Shown piece after piece: positions 12,823 through 15,362 of a DNA stretch of 15,362 bases. The stretch comes from an uncultured Phenylobacterium sp. (GTDB lineage: Bacteria > Pseudomonadota > Alphaproteobacteria > Caulobacterales > Caulobacteraceae). Location of the stretch: NCBI GenBank assembly GCA_945952175.1, contig CAMFHW010000035.1, forward strand, positions 1 through 15,362, written 5' to 3'. The notes under the pieces were generated by a model. It ran no database searches. It was not told where the DNA came from and saw only the letters and a list, made by a program, of their open reading frames with translations. The position numbers and the translations under genes are program-made. How positions within the stretch are numbered: the first letter of the stretch is position 1; each line of letters starts with the position of its first letter.

Positions 12823-15362
12823 CTAGAAGTTGGCGGTCAAGCCCACGAAGAAGAAGCGGCCCAGCGCGTCGTAGACCTGCGGCCAGGTGTTGCCGTTGCA
12901 GGGACCGGTCGGGCAATTGGACGAGCCGTTGAGCGGCGGGTCCTTGTCCAGCACGTTGTTCACGCCGACCCGGAAGTTGTAATTGTCCTTCACGGTGAAG
13001 CTCGCCAGCAGGTCCAGATAGGTCCGCGAGCCGAGCCGCAGGTCGGTCTTCGGGCCGCCGGGGCTGGAGCCGCCCAGGTCGGGCTGGCTGGAGGTCGCGT
13101 CCAGCTTCACCGACGAGAAGTAGCGAACCTGGGCCGACAGGGCCAGGTCGAGCGGGAACGGTGTGTTCCAGGTCGCGCGGAACTTGTGACGCCACTTCGG
13201 GCTCGGGCCCGCGGCCGCCGAGGCGCCCACCAGGGCCGAGCAGAGCGAGCCATAGTAGCCGGCGCAGTCGGTGGTGAAGCTGCCGGCGACCGGCTGGACT
13301 TCCAGCTTGTCGAGCCAGGTCGAGTTCAGCGCCATGGTGACGCTGCCCGCATTGTCGAGGCCGACGGCTTCGAGGCTGGTGCGGTAGTTGGCCGAGAAGT
13401 CGATCCCCGAGGTGTGCAGGGAGCCGATGTTCTTGGTCTGGTCGATCACGAAGCCGCGGCTCGACAGGTAGATCGAGTTCTGCTCGTCGCGGACGATCAG
13501 GCTGCAGAAGGCGTCGTTCCCCCGGTCGACGCAGCCTTTCATGATCGTGTCGGCGCCATAGGGGGAGATGTACTTGTCGACCTTGATGTCGAACCAGTCG
13601 GCCGTGAAGTTGAAGCCCGGCAGGAAGGCGGGCTGCAGGACCACCCCGACCGAATAGGTGTCGGACTGTTCCGGGACCAGGTTGGCGTTGCCCGAGGTGC
13701 GGCCGTTGTACTGCGGCGAGGAATTGGCCTCGATCGCGGCGACCTGGGCCGGGGTCAGGTGGAACACCGCCGCGCAGCGGGTGTTGCGGGCCGAGCCGAT
13801 CGGCGCCTGGGCGCAGAGGTCGGTGGTGCCGTCCAGGACCACGTTCGGCGTCGCGTACAGCTCGACCAGGTTGGGGGCGCGGACCGCGCGCTGGTAGCTG
13901 GCGCGGAAGCGGTAGCCCTCGATCGGGGTCCAGTCGCCGCCGATCTTGTAGGTGCTGGTGGTCGGGCCGAACGAATAGTCCGAATAGCGGTAGGCCAGTT
14001 CCACCTGCAGGCTCTTCGCCCAGGGCTGGTCCTGGGCGAGCGGGATGCGCGCCTCGCCGAACAACTCGTAGACGTCGAAGGACTTGTCGATCGGCGGGGT
14101 CGCGCCGCCGGCGCCGTTCAGCAGGCCGGCCGAGGTGACGAAGTCGGAGTGGAAGTCGAGGTGCTCGCGGCGGTACTCGGCGCCGAAGGCCACGCCCACG
14201 CCGTCATTGGCCCAGGGCGTCTTGATCCCGTAGGGCGTCAGGTCGCCGCCGAAGGTCAGGTTGACCACGCGCTCGGTGTCGTTGCCGCCGGTATAGGCCG
14301 GGACCTGCAGGTAGTTCAGGGCCGCGGCCGTGACCTGGCCTTCCTGGAAGATGTTGTAGGGGACGCAGGCGCGGTCCGACCCGTCGATCACCGACTGGCA
14401 GACGACCTGGCCGGCCGCGTTCTTCTTGGCGATCAGGGCGTTCTGGATGCGCTGGGTCTGGAAGAACGCGGTCTGGGCGTTGTTCTGGTTGGTCGACGTG
14501 TATTCCATGTACCCGTCGTAGTTCCAGTTGTCCGACAGGTTGCCCTTCAGCCCGATGATGTAGCGATAGGACTGGTTGCGGAACTGGGTCTGGCGGCCGC
14601 CGCCCTCGACGTTGCGCTTGGCGACGTTGACGTTGACCGTGTTGGCCGTGCCGGCGTTGGCGCCGCAGAGCTGGGTCTGCTGGGTCGCCGTCATGAACGG
14701 GTTGTCGCAGTTGACGTTGAAGCCCGCGACGAAGATGCCCCCCGGCGCGATCTGGGCCGTGGAGTTGTCGTCCATGAACATGACTTCGGCGTAGGCCTCG
14801 GCCCATTCGGCGATCTGGTAGTGGGCGAAGGCTCCCAGATTGTAGCGCTCGTCAGGCCGCTGATAGAAGTTGGTCGGGCCGAAGTTGTAGACGTCGGTGG
14901 CGGAGTTCCGCGGCCGGAAGGTGTTGCCCGAAACCACGAAGCTGCCCACGCGGGCCGGCGACGAGGTGCCCGAACCGCCGCAGGTGAAGACCGCGCCCGA
15001 GTTCAGGGTGCAGACCGAGAAGTCGCGGTTGCCTTCCAGCACCTGGTTGATCTGGCGATAGCTCGCATAGGCGGTGATGTTGCCCTTCCCGTCCGGGGCG
15101 CTGACCCCGAAGGTCAGGGTGACTTCCGAGCCGTCCCCGTCGCGGACGTCGCCGTCCGGCAGCTTGAACTGGCCGGGATCGGTGGCCGTCGCCGCCTTGG
15201 CCTTCACGATCGCGGCGATGGCGTCGTTGTGCTGGCTGTGCTGGTAGGTTGACCACTGGGCGTCGAGGCGGACGCCCTCGAAGTCCTTCTTCATGATGAA
15301 GTTCACCACGCCGGCCACGGCGTCGGCGCCGTAGACGGCCGAGGCGCCGCCGGTCAGCACGT
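12823..15362 (-). CDS. Large TonB-dependent receptor, N-terminus outside window
   Basis: At least 845 residues are visible and the frame runs through the right edge; the first visible part (TGGASAVYGADAVAGVVNFI) is the end of a plug domain, so signal peptide and TonB box lie outside. The rest is barrel, closing with GRFFFVGLTANF. The extracellular-type loops hold seven cysteine pairs, for example CTLNSGAVFTC, CDNPFMTATQQTQLC, CVDRGNDAFC and CPTGPC, probably disulfides. Late strands carry the TADWFDIKVDKYI and NYNFRVGVNNVLDKDPP motifs seen in the large receptor families expanded in Caulobacterales and Sphingomonadales. Substrate is unknown; these families take up iron chelates, oligosaccharides and other compounds. 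It converges on zur; whether Zur controls it cannot be seen because its promoter is beyond the edge. Confidence 0.93.
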   Translation of the reverse strand, partial: VLTGGASAVYGADAVAGVVNFIMKKDFEGVRLDAQWSTYQHSQHNDAIAAIVKAKAATATDPGQFKLPDGDVRDGDGSEVTLTFGVSAPDGKGNITAYASYRQINQVLEGNRDFSVCTLNSGAVFTCGGSGTSSPARVGSFVVSGNTFRPRNSATDVYNFGPTNFYQRPDERYNLGAFAHYQIAEWAEAYAEVMFMDDNSTAQIAPGGIFVAGFNVNCDNPFMTATQQTQLCGANAGTANTVNVNVAKRNVEGGGRQTQFRNQSYRYIIGLKGNLSDNWNYDGYMEYTSTNQNNAQTAFFQTQRIQNALIAKKNAAGQVVCQSVIDGSDRACVPYNIFQEGQVTAAALNYLQVPAYTGGNDTERVVNLTFGGDLTPYGIKTPWANDGVGVAFGAEYRREHLDFHSDFVTSAGLLNGAGGATPPIDKSFDVYELFGEARIPLAQDQPWAKSLQVELAYRYSDYSFGPTTSTYKIGGDWTPIEGYRFRASYQRAVRAPNLVELYATPNVVLDGTTDLCAQAPIGSARNTRCAAVFHLTPAQVAAIEANSSPQYNGRTSGNANLVPEQSDTYSVGVVLQPAFLPGFNFTADWFDIKVDKYISPYGADTIMKGCVDRGNDAFCSLIVRDEQNSIYLSSRGFVIDQTKNIGSLHTSGIDFSANYRTSLEAVGLDNAGSVTMALNSTWLDKLEVQPVAGSFTTDCAGYYGSLCSALVGASAAAGPSPKWRHKFRATWNTPFPLDLALSAQVRYFSSVKLDATSSQPDLGGSSPGGPKTDLRLGSRTYLDLLASFTVKDNYNFRVGVNNVLDKDPPLNGSSNCPTGPCNGNTWPQVYDALGRFFFVGLTANF

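Noticed and set aside
13186..15252. 688-codon open frame on the plus strand opposite the second receptor
   Set aside because: Same shadow pattern; the minus-strand frame has clear receptor motifs and proper ending, the plus-strand one has none.

Overview
The window looks like chromosomal core DNA from a GC-rich alphaproteobacterium, most likely Caulobacteraceae (Caulobacter or Phenylobacterium type). The support is the very high GC content, the prmC to DUF4167 neighbourhood typical of alphaproteobacteria, two large TonB-dependent receptors, an alphaproteobacterial-type Zur operator, and many Caulobacter-like hypothetical genes. This is inferred from gene content; no marker gene fixes the genus. 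I see no mobile element, tRNA, rRNA or CRISPR array.

Left third (1-4435). A single-pass membrane protein runs off the left edge. Divergent from it is ispG, of the non-mevalonate isoprenoid pathway. The ispG reading carries Arg where the second cysteine ligand of the [4Fe-4S] cluster should be. Two paralogous small winged-helix-like proteins follow, flanking a 97-residue putative beta-sandwich protein that ends in a strong terminator. Then come two leftward genes: a 120-residue hypothetical and a PNPOx-fold flavin-binding-type protein.

Middle (4566-10017). The translation-termination genes prfA (RF1) and prmC (the RF1/RF2 glutamine methyltransferase) are present but not adjacent. A convergent YihY/BrkB membrane protein, whose 3' end overlaps prfA by 43 bp, and a MOSC-domain protein lie between them. 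The MOSC gene and prmC overlap by an ATGA. After prmC a 251-bp untranslated stretch leads to a DUF4167 protein with a roughly 115-residue Arg/Asp-rich low-complexity tract. That gene ends in a terminator followed by a cluster of REP-like hairpins.

Right third (10025-15362). A zinc-regulation module: zur (Fur family) is divergent from a TonB-dependent receptor, with two perfect 15-bp Zur-type palindromes between them. The nearer palindrome to zur overlaps a plausible receptor promoter. The receptor has His/Asp clusters, so zinc uptake across the outer membrane is a good hypothesis. A second, larger TonB-dependent receptor with seven loop cysteine pairs converges on zur, ends at its own terminator, and is cut off by the right edge.

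The points most worth following are the IspG ligand substitution, the double Zur operator with its presumptive zinc receptor, the tandem winged-helix paralogs around the small beta protein, and the structured leader upstream of DUF4167.
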